This document shows positions 50,071 through 58,879 of a stretch of DNA of 63,970 bases, in pieces. Position 1 is the stretch's first letter. Each line of letters opens with the position of its first letter. The notes beneath the pieces are model-generated. The model was not told the DNA's origin. It searched no databases and saw only the letters and a list, made by a program, of their open reading frames with translations. Source of the DNA: CAYFXA01 sp964347135 (GTDB lineage Bacteria; Patescibacteriota; Microgenomatia; PFEM01; JAHIFH01); contig CAYFXA010000003.1 of NCBI GenBank assembly GCA_964347135.1, forward strand, positions 1 through 63,970, written 5' to 3'. The position numbers and the translations under genes were made by a program.

Positions 50071-50818
50071 AAGGTTTTTTATATACTTCGAATTCGCCTC
50101 CGCCAAAACGCCGAGTCCTTTTTTGATACTCAATAATGGCTTTATCCAGTTTATGAGGAGTGAAAGATGGCCAAAGAGTTTCGGTAAAATAAAGTTCGCT
50201 GTAGGACATCTGCCACAAAAGAAAATTGGAAAGCCTTTTTTCTCCTCCGGTGCGAATAATTAAATCAGGATCAGGCTCACCATTGGTGTAAAGAAAGGTG
50301 CCAAACATTCTTTCATTAATTTTTTCTGGAGGAATTTCTTGATCAATGATTTGCTTGATTGCCATTAAAATCTCGTCCCGACCCCCATAGTTCAAAGCCA
50401 CATTCACTTTTAATCTTTCGTGTTTTATAACAATGGCAAGCATCTCTTTGATGGCCTTAACCACTTTTCGAGGAAAAGCTTGAAAATCACCCAAAACCGC
50501 TAGTTTGACACCTTTTTCTTTGTACTCTTCTTTCCTTTCCTCAACCGCCCTAGTTAAAAGTTTAAATAATCCTTCCACTTCTTTTTTTGCCCTTTTCTTC
50601 CAGTTCTCGGTTGATAAAGCGTAAATCGTTAAAGTTTCCACCCCTAAATCCAAACAGTGCTCAACAATCTTAACCAAAGCCTTAACACCTGCCTCATGAC
50701 CCTGCATCGGCGTCAATCCTTTTTTAGCTGCCCAACGACGATTACCATCCATGATAATGCCAATATGCTTGGGAATTTTTTTCTTATCGAGTTTTGGTCT
50801 AGAAGTTTTCCTCGCCAT
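50045..50818 (-). CDS. uppS: Isoprenyl transferase (undecaprenyl diphosphate synthase-type)
   Basis: A 257-residue cis-prenyltransferase. HIGIIMDGNRRWAAKKG (D24 binds magnesium-diphosphate) and the C-terminal RTGGEKRLSNFLLWQMSYSE with LWPSF are diagnostic. It extends a short allylic diphosphate into the C50-55 lipid carrier for cell wall assembly. It forms a pair with the trans-prenyltransferase gene upstream (22 bp gap), which probably supplies its primer. Confidence 0.95.
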   Translation of the reverse strand: MARKTSRPKLDKKKIPKHIGIIMDGNRRWAAKKGLTPMQGHEAGVKALVKIVEHCLDLGVETLTIYALSTENWKKRAKKEVEGLFKLLTRAVEERKEEYKEKGVKLAVLGDFQAFPRKVVKAIKEMLAIVIKHERLKVNVALNYGGRDEILMAIKQIIDQEIPPEKINERMFGTFLYTNGEPDPDLIIRTGGEKRLSNFLLWQMSYSELYFTETLWPSFTPHKLDKAIIEYQKRTRRFGGGEFEVYKKPSKKSSTRK

Positions 50819-50839
50819 GTCGAACGTATTGTACCACGC

Positions 50840-51901
50840 CTAACTCTCTCGCTCAATCATAAAGTCAGCCATATTCGAAAGAGTGTCCACCAATTTAGGA
50901 TTTTGAGTGATTTGAGGAATAAATTTCTTTCCTTTTTCAACCAACCTTCTTGCCATTTTTTGGGAATAATCTAAAGCGCCAGTTTCCTGAGTAATCTTCC
51001 TTACCCTATTAAGTTCTCTTTTGGTCAAGTCTTTGTTCCCATAGGCATTCCTAATGAATTTCTTATCCTCGCCTTTTGCTAATTCCAAAGCTTTAAGATG
51101 AAGAAGGGTAATTTTGTTCTCTTTAACATCACTGCCTATTGGTTTTCCCAAAGTTTTCTCATCGGAAAAAAGTCCCAATTCATCATCTCGAATCTGAAAG
51201 GCAATCCCTACTGGTAAACCATATTTTTCGATTTTTTTAACCTCTTTCTCGTCTGCTCCAGCAAATAAGGCTCCATACTGTAAGGGGCCAGTAATAGTGT
51301 AGTTAGCAGCTTTATAATGATGAACCCTTAAAACATCCTCTTCTGATAGTTTATCCTCGAGTTCATAAGTAAGATCAAGAGCCTGCCCATAAGCAGTGCT
51401 TAATATTTGGTTACTAAAAGCTCTTAATACTCTTGTCTTCACCTTATCACTAAAATCAGAATCGCTCAAAAGAAGATAAGAAAGGGCAAAACCAATATCT
51501 CCCATATCCATTGCCATACTAAGACCGTAGTGATCTCCTTCTCCTTTTTTATATCGTTTCTTATGAAAGTTCTCGTACTGAACATGAATAGTTGGCATTT
51601 TTCTTCTAAGAATATCTCTATCCATAATGTCGTCATGAATCAAAATCCAGGTATGCGTAATCTCAACCATTAAGGAAGCTTTTAAAATCGCTTTTCCGTT
51701 CTTGCTATTAAAGCATTCATAACCTAGTTTAGTTAAACTCCCCCGAATGTTCTTTCCTCCCATATACTTGCGGTAAATTCGCATCATTTCTGCGGTTATT
51801 GGCGAAATCTTGGCCGCCTCTTTTTTTTGGGTTTTGAAAAAAGAATCCAAAATTGGTTCTGTTTTCTTAATATAGTCTTCAAGATAAGCCTTGGCTTGCA
51901 T
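50840..51901 (-). CDS. Polyprenyl (farnesyl/geranylgeranyl-type) diphosphate synthase
   Basis: About 353 residues of all-helical prenyltransferase. The first aspartate-rich motif is HDDIMD and the second IRDDELG, slightly degenerate from DDxxD, with the KTLGKPIGSD lysine region after it. It condenses isopentenyl diphosphate into C15-C20 chains for UppS. The start at 51901 is favoured over 51937 because TATACT lies exactly 7 nt upstream. Confidence 0.9.
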   Translation of the reverse strand: MQAKAYLEDYIKKTEPILDSFFKTQKKEAAKISPITAEMMRIYRKYMGGKNIRGSLTKLGYECFNSKNGKAILKASLMVEITHTWILIHDDIMDRDILRRKMPTIHVQYENFHKKRYKKGEGDHYGLSMAMDMGDIGFALSYLLLSDSDFSDKVKTRVLRAFSNQILSTAYGQALDLTYELEDKLSEEDVLRVHHYKAANYTITGPLQYGALFAGADEKEVKKIEKYGLPVGIAFQIRDDELGLFSDEKTLGKPIGSDVKENKITLLHLKALELAKGEDKKFIRNAYGNKDLTKRELNRVRKITQETGALDYSQKMARRLVEKGKKFIPQITQNPKLVDTLSNMADFMIERES

Positions 51902-51908
51902 CGAAAAG

Positions 51909-51937
51909 AGTATAGCGGAAACTCTTCTAAGTTGCAA
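51909..51937 (-). promoter_or_regulatory. Leaderless promoter of the prenyl synthase gene
   Basis: On the minus strand TTGCAA (51932-51937), 17 bp, then TATACT (51909-51914), then 7 nt to ATG 51901. Its -35 box is 4 bp from the -35 box of the divergent pilin promoter. Confidence 0.65.
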
Positions 51938-51941
51938 AAAG

Positions 51942-51971
51942 TTGACAGAGGGAATTTGATATTGATAGACT
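51942..51971 (+). promoter_or_regulatory. Leaderless promoter of the main pilin cluster
   Basis: A perfect TTGACA (51942-51947), 18 bp, TAGACT (51966-51971), then 7 nt (GAATTTG) to ATG 51979. There is no room for a Shine-Dalgarno sequence. Confidence 0.7.
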
Positions 51972-51978
51972 GAATTTG

Positions 51979-52305
51979 ATGCAAAAATTGGCCTTCAATA
52001 TTGGCGAAGCGCTTTTTGGAGAACACTCCGGTTTAACACCTTCAATGACTTTGGGCAGCATTATTTCCAATGTCCTGCCAAACATCTATATCTTGGCGGG
52101 GGTGATTCTCTTTTTTTTCCTGATTGGCGGAGGGCTAATGTTCATTTTTAGTGCTGGTCAAGAAAACCCGGAAGGAGCAGCCCAAGGGAAAAAAGCGATT
52201 ACGGGTGCTTTAATTGGTTTCTTGATTATTTTTGCTAGTTATTGGATAATCCAAATAATAGAGTTCGTTACCGGAGTTAATATTTTCGAACCCGGAGGAT
52301 TTTAA
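51979..52305 (+). CDS. Type IV secretion pilin-like protein 3
   Basis: A 108-residue protein with two hydrophobic helices flanking GGLMFIFSAGQENPEGAAQG, the pilin-family loop with a slightly longer insertion. It is the first gene of a tandem run of pilin paralogues. The end (FVTGVNIFEPGGF) and the GGAGGA ribosome site of the next gene share sequence. Confidence 0.83.
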   Translation: MQKLAFNIGEALFGEHSGLTPSMTLGSIISNVLPNIYILAGVILFFFLIGGGLMFIFSAGQENPEGAAQGKKAITGALIGFLIIFASYWIIQIIEFVTGVNIFEPGGF

Positions 52306-52309
52306 TAAA

Positions 52310-52666
52310 ATGCTTGATATTTTTGGCACCATTAGAAATCCTTTAGAAATCATTAATCCTGAGAGACATTATGGTGGCATCACTCAAGCTGAAGGGCGAG
52401 GGTTAATAGATTTTTTAAACAACGTTGTCCGTCTTTTAATTGTGGTTGGCGGTTTGTTCGCTTTCTTTAATCTCATCATCGCTGGATACGGGTTTTTAAG
52501 TGCTGGTGATGATCCCAAAAAAATGGCAGCGGCATGGGCAAGAATCTGGCAATCATTGATGGGGCTTTTGTTTATTGTTGGTGCTTTTGTTTTAGCAGGA
52601 ATTTTTGGTTATCTTTTGTTTGGAGACGCCAGAGCGATCCTTTATCCTAAAATCTACGGACCATGA
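52310..52666 (+). CDS. Type IV secretion pilin-like protein 4
   Basis: A 118-residue paralogue. It has an N-terminal helix-poor segment, two helices and the loop YGFLSAGDDPKKMAAAWARI. The ribosome site GGAGGA lies in the end of the previous gene. It overlaps pilin 5 by 4 bp. Confidence 0.8.
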   Translation: MLDIFGTIRNPLEIINPERHYGGITQAEGRGLIDFLNNVVRLLIVVGGLFAFFNLIIAGYGFLSAGDDPKKMAAAWARIWQSLMGLLFIVGAFVLAGIFGYLLFGDARAILYPKIYGP

Positions 52667-53052
52667 TAGAAAAAGTCTTTGCTGCTGAACTTCCCCTTGG
52701 CCCTATTGGCGGGGGAAAAGAAGAAGGTTTTGGGCCTTTTGGCTATCTTTGGGCGTTTTCTGACGTTGGCGAAGCTGCCAGACAATTTACCTCAATCCTT
52801 TCTAAAATCATTGGGGTGATGACCGTGATTGCCGGCATCTGGTTCTTCTTTATTCTGATGATTGGGGCTTTTGGCTATCTTTCGGCCGGAGGCGACTCAG
52901 AAAAAATAAAGAGCGCTACCCAAAGAATTGGTAATGGCTTAACTGGTTTGGTGGTAATTGTTTTAGCCTACGCTTTTATTTCCCTTATTGGCAGATTGCT
53001 GGGAATTGATATTCTTAATCCCCAGGATGTTATTGATTTATTAGGTCCGTAA
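52663..53052 (+). CDS. Type IV secretion pilin-like protein 5
   Basis: A 129-residue paralogue with a Gly-rich N-terminal part (LGPIGGGKEEGFGPFG), two helices and the loop FGYLSAGGDSEKIKSATQRI. It is translationally coupled to pilin 4 by an ATGA overlap. Confidence 0.82.
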   Translation: MIEKVFAAELPLGPIGGGKEEGFGPFGYLWAFSDVGEAARQFTSILSKIIGVMTVIAGIWFFFILMIGAFGYLSAGGDSEKIKSATQRIGNGLTGLVVIVLAYAFISLIGRLLGIDILNPQDVIDLLGP

Positions 53053-53059
53053 AGATATC

Positions 53060-53428
53060 ATGATAAAAATCCTTTTAGCTCAAGGAGAGCCACCAGGAAT
53101 CTACAACCCTGCCTTAGATCCTTTTATTGGCAGAGGCGAAGGGGTAACCATTCTTAACACCTTTTTAAGTAATTTCATTAGCATTCTTTTAATCGTTGGC
53201 GTTATTGTTGCTTTTATCTTTCTCGTTATTGGTGCGATTCAATGGATGACCGCTGGTAATGATAAAGCAGCAATGGAATCTGCCAGAGGCAAAGTTATTA
53301 GTGCTATCATTGGCTTGGTTGTTCTCTTCACCGTCTTTGCTATAATAAAAATAATTGGTGCCATCTTTGGCATCGAACAATTAAAGCAATTGTTTTTTGA
53401 TATATCGCCATACTTAATTTCTGATTAG
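53060..53428 (+). CDS. Type IV secretion pilin-like protein 6
   Basis: A 122-residue paralogue with two helices around AIQWMTAGNDKAAMESARGK and a distinctive N-terminal segment with PALDPFIGRGEG. It follows pilin 5 after 7 bp. Confidence 0.83.
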   Translation: MIKILLAQGEPPGIYNPALDPFIGRGEGVTILNTFLSNFISILLIVGVIVAFIFLVIGAIQWMTAGNDKAAMESARGKVISAIIGLVVLFTVFAIIKIIGAIFGIEQLKQLFFDISPYLISD

Positions 53429-53452
53429 AAAAAGAAGAAAGGGGGTGAAAAG

Positions 53453-53830
53453 GTGAAGAAATTAAAAGAATTAACAAGCTACCTGATGCTTGCTCCGGTT
53501 CTGGCTGCAGAAGATAAAATTATAATCAAACCAGGACCAGAATTTGCAGGTTTGGAGAATATTACTGTTCCAGCCATTATTTCAGCGGCGATTAAATTTA
53601 TTTTGGTTGTTGCTGCTTTAGTCTCCTTCGTTTTCTTAGTAATTGGTGGAATCAGATGGATCACTTCCGCTGGTGACAAAGAAGGAACAGCTAAGGCTCA
53701 AGGGACGATTACAGCGGCTCTGATTGGATTGGTGATTGTTTTTGCTGCTTGGGCAATAATCCGTTTATTGCAAACATTCTTTGGATTGGGACCAATTTTC
53801 GAATTCGAAATTCCAGTAATTGGACAGTAG
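53453..53830 (+). CDS. Type IV secretion pilin-like protein 7
   Basis: A 125-residue paralogue. The GTG start follows the strong site AAAGGGGGTGA by 4 nt. Residues about 1-20 form a signal-like segment (PVLAAED), then two helices around GGIRWITSAGDKEGTAKAQG. The strong ribosome site suggests this could be the major subunit. A stem-loop follows. Confidence 0.85.
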   Translation: MKKLKELTSYLMLAPVLAAEDKIIIKPGPEFAGLENITVPAIISAAIKFILVVAALVSFVFLVIGGIRWITSAGDKEGTAKAQGTITAALIGLVIVFAAWAIIRLLQTFFGLGPIFEFEIPVIGQ

Positions 53831-53867
53831 AGTAGATTTGATCACTTTAATTAATTAAACCGAACAG

Positions 53868-53891
53868 ACACCTACTCTTGACGGTAGGTGT
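53868..53891 (+). terminator. Stem-loop after pilin gene 7
   Basis: ACACCTAC (53868-53875) and GTAGGTGT (53884-53891) form a perfect 8 bp stem with an 8 nt loop. The following bases (TTGCTGTTG) are a poor T-tract, so partial termination or mRNA stabilisation are both possible, leaving the downstream genes less expressed. Confidence 0.5.
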
Positions 53892-53914
53892 TTGCTGTTG
53901 TAAAGTGAAAATTA

Positions 53915-54199
53915 ATGGTTGATGACGTTCACGAAATCAAAGATATTGTTGTTATCATTGAAAATATCTTTAGCATTATCATTCGCATTGCCGGAGTCGC
54001 TGCTTTCATCATGTTTATTGTTGGCGGTTTTAGATATTTAACTGCGGGCGGTGACCCTAAAGCGGCTGAATCAGCCAGAGGAACACTAACATACGCCATT
54101 CTTGGTTTGGTTTTGATTATTGCTGCTTGGTTTATTCTTAGATTCATTTCAGAATTTACTGGGGTAACCCAAATTCTTGAGTTTGAATTTAGTCCATAA
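53915..54199 (+). CDS. Type IV secretion pilin-like protein 8
   Basis: A 94-residue minimal paralogue: a short charged start (MVDDVHEIKD), two helices and the loop FRYLTAGGDPKAAESARGTL. It lacks a signal region. Its stop shares one base with the ATG of the large secreted protein (TAATG), so the two are coupled. Confidence 0.83.
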   Translation: MVDDVHEIKDIVVIIENIFSIIIRIAGVAAFIMFIVGGFRYLTAGGDPKAAESARGTLTYAILGLVLIIAAWFILRFISEFTGVTQILEFEFSP

Positions 54200-57100
54200 T
54201 GAAAAAACTGCCCTTTTTACTTTCTTTTTTAACCATTTTCTTTTTAGCAATTATTTATCCATCCCAAACAAACGCCCAGGGATGTGGCGATATCTTTGGC
54301 TCAAATGTAGCAACAAATTGGTATCGCGAGAATCTTGAATTCATTAGAAATCAAGCCAATTGTTCCGGACCCATTCCCATTGAAGTCATTATCACCCCTG
54401 CTGAGAGAGACAACCACCAGCTTCTTTTAGACCTTGAAAAAAATTTAAGAGAACTAAATTTTGTTCCCACCTGGCGACCTTGGGGCAACGGCATGCCTCG
54501 CGGAAGTGAACTTCAAGCTTGGATTGATGCTGCCAGCGTTTTGTCCATTGGCCAATTCCAGCTTTTTAATGAACCTAACAACTGCTATTTTGGCTGCTTT
54601 TCAGGCTCAACACCAGACCCTGTTGCTGATGCCCAGGCAGCCCTTGTTTTTCTTGAGGCTAGTGAACAAGGAAAAATTAAAATTCCTCTTGCCCTAATGC
54701 CATTGTCACCCCGAACACCCAACTATGGCTCTTTTTTATCCGAGCAAAATTATTGGACCCAATTTAACAACGCCTGTGGAGGTTGTGTTAAAGATTTTGA
54801 TTATATTGGCTTAAATGTCTATCCCCTAACTTCACCAGGGGCAAATCCTAATGCGAATGTTGACAAATTCATTAGTGATTTTAGTGCCCAACTTAACTTT
54901 TTTGCCAGTCTGGGTGTTAACACGGCTACCACCAGATTTGTTATCACTGAGGCTGGTCTGGATCCGGGCATGTATGAAGGCAATTTTGAGCAAAGAGTGA
55001 GAGACACCATCGCCTTTGCTCAAGCCCTTGAAGCCAGAGTTAAAGCCGACCCTTCTCTTTTCCTTAATGTTGACCAAATTACTTTCTTCATAATGGACGA
55101 AAACACCAACAAACAATATTTAATTTATCGTCAGTGTGATGATGCCGGAAATTGTGAATGGGTGGTTGACGAATATAAAGTCTATAACATCAATGTCCCT
55201 GGTGTTCCTTTTATTCCTGGAGAATTCAGTCAGCTTGATTGCAATCCTGATTTGACTGGCGAACGAGACTCTCGCCCTTATTACAACATTCCTCAAGAGC
55301 GCGCTTGTGACCTTTGTAACCTTACGGGTCTATTCTGTTCTTCCTGCGCCACTAGTTTTGCGGTTCATGACACCGTAACCTACAAACGTGGTGCCGGAGC
55401 CGAAGAGCCACCCCATTGTGTTGAGAAATCTTGGGAAGGAACCGTTACCATTGACCCAACCAACACCAAAATTCCTTTTGTGGGAAAAAAGGGAGAGGAA
55501 AGTGAAGAAAAATATTTGGCGGATTATTTTGAGGGAACAAATGAGTACTACGAAAACTATTCCCATTATTGGAAAGATTGGATCAATTATGCAGGAGTTT
55601 GGCGAAAGCTATCGCCAATGAGCTATCAAAATATTTTGAAAAAACAGATGGTTGAAAGAGCGGAAAAATCCCTTGCTTTGGGTAATCAACCTCAAGTAGA
55701 AGGTATTCACGATTATCAACTTAATTACATTGGCCGACTCTGTTGGGATGCTCCTTTTTGGATTGAAGTGATTAATACTGTTCTTGGGAAAATTGCTGGG
55801 GCTTTCGGGCTTACCATACCTGATGTAACCAATTTCTGCCTTTTCGAAGATTCAGAAAATCACCCAGAGCAGTTTGCTTTAATTCAAGTATATAAGTATA
55901 CGATTCGCGACCTTCCTTTTATCAACGACCGGTACAATCAGGGAGTTACGGCAACTCTTTCCGAGCTTGAAGAACATCTCCCTCCTGACCCCTTCGAAGA
56001 AAACTACCCTGAAAAATGGGACGAGTGGAAAAAATCAGACGGAGGTAAATGGTATAAACTCTGGCAAGTTGTGCCCATGTTTTCTCATGAAGATACTCCG
56101 GGACAAATTCTTCCCTACCTAGGCTATAAATCAAAAGATGAGCCAAAATTCATCCCACCAGAAGTGGAAAAGGTTCCTCACGTTGCTCGGCTCTATGAAG
56201 CTACTCAAGAAGTACAAACGATGCTAACACCATTTTATCAAGAAGATTTGCTGTTCACCCAAAACAAAGCAAAATCAACCCTTGCTTCGTCAAAAACTTT
56301 TCAGCCAACTACCATTAATCCCACTGAAAAAAATATTTTAGGGGAAAAAGCGCTTTTAGCCCAAGGAGAAGCGTGCCAAGAATGCCCTGAGCTTTCCATC
56401 GCCAATCCTGGTATTTCTAACGGCATGGTTCATTACACTTATTTACTCTGCCATAGTTGTCCTGGTCATGGGGTTATTGGTGATGTTTTTGTTGGTCCTT
56501 GCGGTGGAGTCAGCCAAATGAAAAATATTCCCCCTCCTTGTTTTTCAACCAATCATCCGGCGATTGCTCCACCAGTACCCATCAGTTGTCGAGGAACAGC
56601 CAATATTTGCATTGCTTTTAAGTGTGACTCCTCCGAAGCTTGCCCAGGTTGTTGGGGTCAGTGGCAATCAGAGAGCTGCCAAGTCACAGTTGACGAAGGT
56701 TGTAATATTACTGACACTACTTGTGGAGCTGTTGCGGTTGAACCACCTGTTTGTGGTATCTCTGGACCAGCACCTGTTATGGACTGTGAACAGGCAGCAA
56801 TTACTGACCCAAATGAAAAAGACGATCTCTGTTGTGATCCAATTACCATTACTCTTAATGCGGTTGATGCTTTTGAAAATCCTGAATACGAAAAATGTCG
56901 AGCCGAAGGAATCACCTGTCAACCGCCAGGTTGTATTCCTGGAGTCAGCTGTATTAGTTGTGATAATCCTTGTGAAGAAAAAGTTGAAAAAGCTGTTAGT
57001 CGGCGCTTTGGCATTAACCTTCTTCACCCATATCTCACTGATATTTGGGAACAAACTGGGTTAGCGGAAACCGCTGGCTTGTTTAATTTTTTCCGACCTG

Positions 57101-57294
57101 AAAGTGAGAAAATTCCCAAATTTAGAGAGATTGACGCCAGTAGTGAAATTATTTACACCCAAACAGGTTTTGAGTCAATCGAACCCTCAGTTGGTAAGTT
57201 CTATTTTAATTATCTTGGGGGTGTCCAATTAGCTAAAGAGTGGGTAACTAGAGCCTTAATGCCTTTGAAAAGTAGTATTGAAATCATCCATTAG
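54199..57294 (+). CDS. Large secreted protein with glycosidase-like domain in the T4SS locus
   Basis: A 1031-residue protein: signal peptide (1-26), then a clan-A TIM-barrel-like domain (about 30-330) with IGQFQLFNEPNNC (candidate acid/base Glu) and TRFVITEAGLDPG (candidate nucleophile Glu). The middle is soluble and acidic; about residues 720-930 are rich in cysteine (CQECPE, CPGCWGQW, CEQA and similar). I see no membrane anchor. It is coupled to pilin 8 and precedes the VirB6-like gene, so it may be exported or displayed by this system to act on host or envelope glycans (inference). Confidence 0.72.
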   Translation: MKKLPFLLSFLTIFFLAIIYPSQTNAQGCGDIFGSNVATNWYRENLEFIRNQANCSGPIPIEVIITPAERDNHQLLLDLEKNLRELNFVPTWRPWGNGMPRGSELQAWIDAASVLSIGQFQLFNEPNNCYFGCFSGSTPDPVADAQAALVFLEASEQGKIKIPLALMPLSPRTPNYGSFLSEQNYWTQFNNACGGCVKDFDYIGLNVYPLTSPGANPNANVDKFISDFSAQLNFFASLGVNTATTRFVITEAGLDPGMYEGNFEQRVRDTIAFAQALEARVKADPSLFLNVDQITFFIMDENTNKQYLIYRQCDDAGNCEWVVDEYKVYNINVPGVPFIPGEFSQLDCNPDLTGERDSRPYYNIPQERACDLCNLTGLFCSSCATSFAVHDTVTYKRGAGAEEPPHCVEKSWEGTVTIDPTNTKIPFVGKKGEESEEKYLADYFEGTNEYYENYSHYWKDWINYAGVWRKLSPMSYQNILKKQMVERAEKSLALGNQPQVEGIHDYQLNYIGRLCWDAPFWIEVINTVLGKIAGAFGLTIPDVTNFCLFEDSENHPEQFALIQVYKYTIRDLPFINDRYNQGVTATLSELEEHLPPDPFEENYPEKWDEWKKSDGGKWYKLWQVVPMFSHEDTPGQILPYLGYKSKDEPKFIPPEVEKVPHVARLYEATQEVQTMLTPFYQEDLLFTQNKAKSTLASSKTFQPTTINPTEKNILGEKALLAQGEACQECPELSIANPGISNGMVHYTYLLCHSCPGHGVIGDVFVGPCGGVSQMKNIPPPCFSTNHPAIAPPVPISCRGTANICIAFKCDSSEACPGCWGQWQSESCQVTVDEGCNITDTTCGAVAVEPPVCGISGPAPVMDCEQAAITDPNEKDDLCCDPITITLNAVDAFENPEYEKCRAEGITCQPPGCIPGVSCISCDNPCEEKVEKAVSRRFGINLLHPYLTDIWEQTGLAETAGLFNFFRPESEKIPKFREIDASSEIIYTQTGFESIEPSVGKFYFNYLGGVQLAKEWVTRALMPLKSSIEIIH

Positions 57295-57323
57295 GGGTGT
57301 TATTGTTAAACTAATCTTTAACT

Positions 57324-58874
57324 ATGCTGTCCAAATTCTTAGCTAAAAGAAAAATTGCTCTAATTATTCTTTTCTTTTTTTTAACTTCCATTTTGTTGTC
57401 TAAACCAAGCCAGGCTTTCTACACCCCGAATTCAACCTACCAGTTTCAGTTTGAACAAGCGGTTTATAAAAGTCCTGAAGACATGAATCTCCAAAGTTTT
57501 GTTTATGAAACTTTAAAGGCAGTAATGGGGTCAATAATGTCCACAATTTTTGGTTGTGTCACTTGTGCGCCAGGAGAAGGTGAAAGAGGAGCAATCGGAA
57601 CAATCAGCAGTTTCATTGCCTTTCTTTACTCTAGCCCTCCGGCTTCGGGAGTTGAGTACTTGGCGAGTATAGGAAGAAGATTAAATGTTGCTCAACCAAC
57701 TTATGCTCAAGAGGAAAGTCCAGGCTTTGGAAAAATGAGACCTTACCTTGATATTTGGAAAAAGTTCCGAGATTTAAGTTATGTTTTCTTTGTTCTCATT
57801 CTAATCTTCATGGGTTTCGCTATTATGTTTAGGGTTAAAATTGACCCCCAAACGGTTATTACTCTCCAATCAGCCTTGCCAAAAGTGGTTCTTGCTTTAA
57901 TCTTAATCACCTTCTCTTATGCCATTGTAGGATTACTAATTGATTTTATGTACGTGGCTGCCAATCTTATCCTGTTTACTTTTGGCGATCTAATAGGAAT
58001 TTTTGATTGGGCTGAAAAGATTGGCTATGACATGGCGATTACCAGTGATTTCAAAGCTTTCGGGGTTATCATCTTAGCTGGGCTTTTCCCCTCATTGGTG
58101 ATTATTATTTTCTTTTTACTTCTAATGATTGTCCCTTCTGTTGTTGGTGGATTTATTGGCGCAATCGTAGCAGGAGTACCAGGAATATTGGCAATGGGCG
58201 CTATTGATTTTTTCATTCTTGTTCTCTTGGCAATCGTCTTTTTAATTGCTCTTATCCGCGTTTTTTGGTCTCTTTTGAAAGCTTACGTAATGGTAATTAT
58301 AAACTTAATTTTTGCTCCTTTCATAATTCTAATTGGGGTTTTGCCAGGAAGTAACACCATCGGCACATGGTTTAGAAATTTAATCGCTAACTTGGCGGTT
58401 TTTCCAGCAACTTTAATGATGATTCTTCTTTCCTTTTACCTTGTTTATTATGCTTTGAAGGGCGTCATTTTTGATCGAATACTTAGTTTACTAACAGGGG
58501 AAATTAGCAGTTTTGAAGAATTTATGTATCTAATTGGAGATTCCATTGGCAACGCTCCAGAAATGACAATTCTCTGCTTTGTTAGTTTAGGAATTCTTCT
58601 CATGGCACCCAAAGTATCAGATATGATAAAATCCTTTGTTGCCGGTAGACCTTTTGAAAACGGCACGGCCCTTGGTCAAGCACTAGGACCAATACCAATG
58701 GTTGCCCCTTACGGAGTTGGCTACGGGACGAGACGGGCGCAAACATGGGCGGGTAAGCTTGTGGCGAGAACACCTGAAGATACACGGCTAAGAACAATTG
58801 CTGAGAAAATAGAATCGATGACAAGTTATGTCCGTCAATTAGCAGAAATTCAAAAATTTACGCCGCCGCCATAA
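57324..58874 (+). CDS. VirB6/TrbL-like polytopic membrane protein
   Basis: A 516-residue protein. A signal-like helix (about 8-25) and an extracytoplasmic part with paired cysteines (GCVTCAPG) are followed by about seven hydrophobic helices (150-430), then a C-terminal soluble tail. The size, position between pilins and PrgI/VirB4, and helix pattern match the inner-membrane channel component of type IV secretion systems; sequence identity alone would not show it. Confidence 0.7.
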   Translation: MLSKFLAKRKIALIILFFFLTSILLSKPSQAFYTPNSTYQFQFEQAVYKSPEDMNLQSFVYETLKAVMGSIMSTIFGCVTCAPGEGERGAIGTISSFIAFLYSSPPASGVEYLASIGRRLNVAQPTYAQEESPGFGKMRPYLDIWKKFRDLSYVFFVLILIFMGFAIMFRVKIDPQTVITLQSALPKVVLALILITFSYAIVGLLIDFMYVAANLILFTFGDLIGIFDWAEKIGYDMAITSDFKAFGVIILAGLFPSLVIIIFFLLLMIVPSVVGGFIGAIVAGVPGILAMGAIDFFILVLLAIVFLIALIRVFWSLLKAYVMVIINLIFAPFIILIGVLPGSNTIGTWFRNLIANLAVFPATLMMILLSFYLVYYALKGVIFDRILSLLTGEISSFEEFMYLIGDSIGNAPEMTILCFVSLGILLMAPKVSDMIKSFVAGRPFENGTALGQALGPIPMVAPYGVGYGTRRAQTWAGKLVARTPEDTRLRTIAEKIESMTSYVRQLAEIQKFTPPP

Positions 58875-58879
58875 CAAAA

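Noticed and set aside
56564..57064. A 166-codon frame within the large secreted glycosidase-like gene
   Set aside because: It is in another frame of a well-supported cysteine-rich coding region, and its Leu/Val-rich composition is what a shifted frame of this DNA gives.
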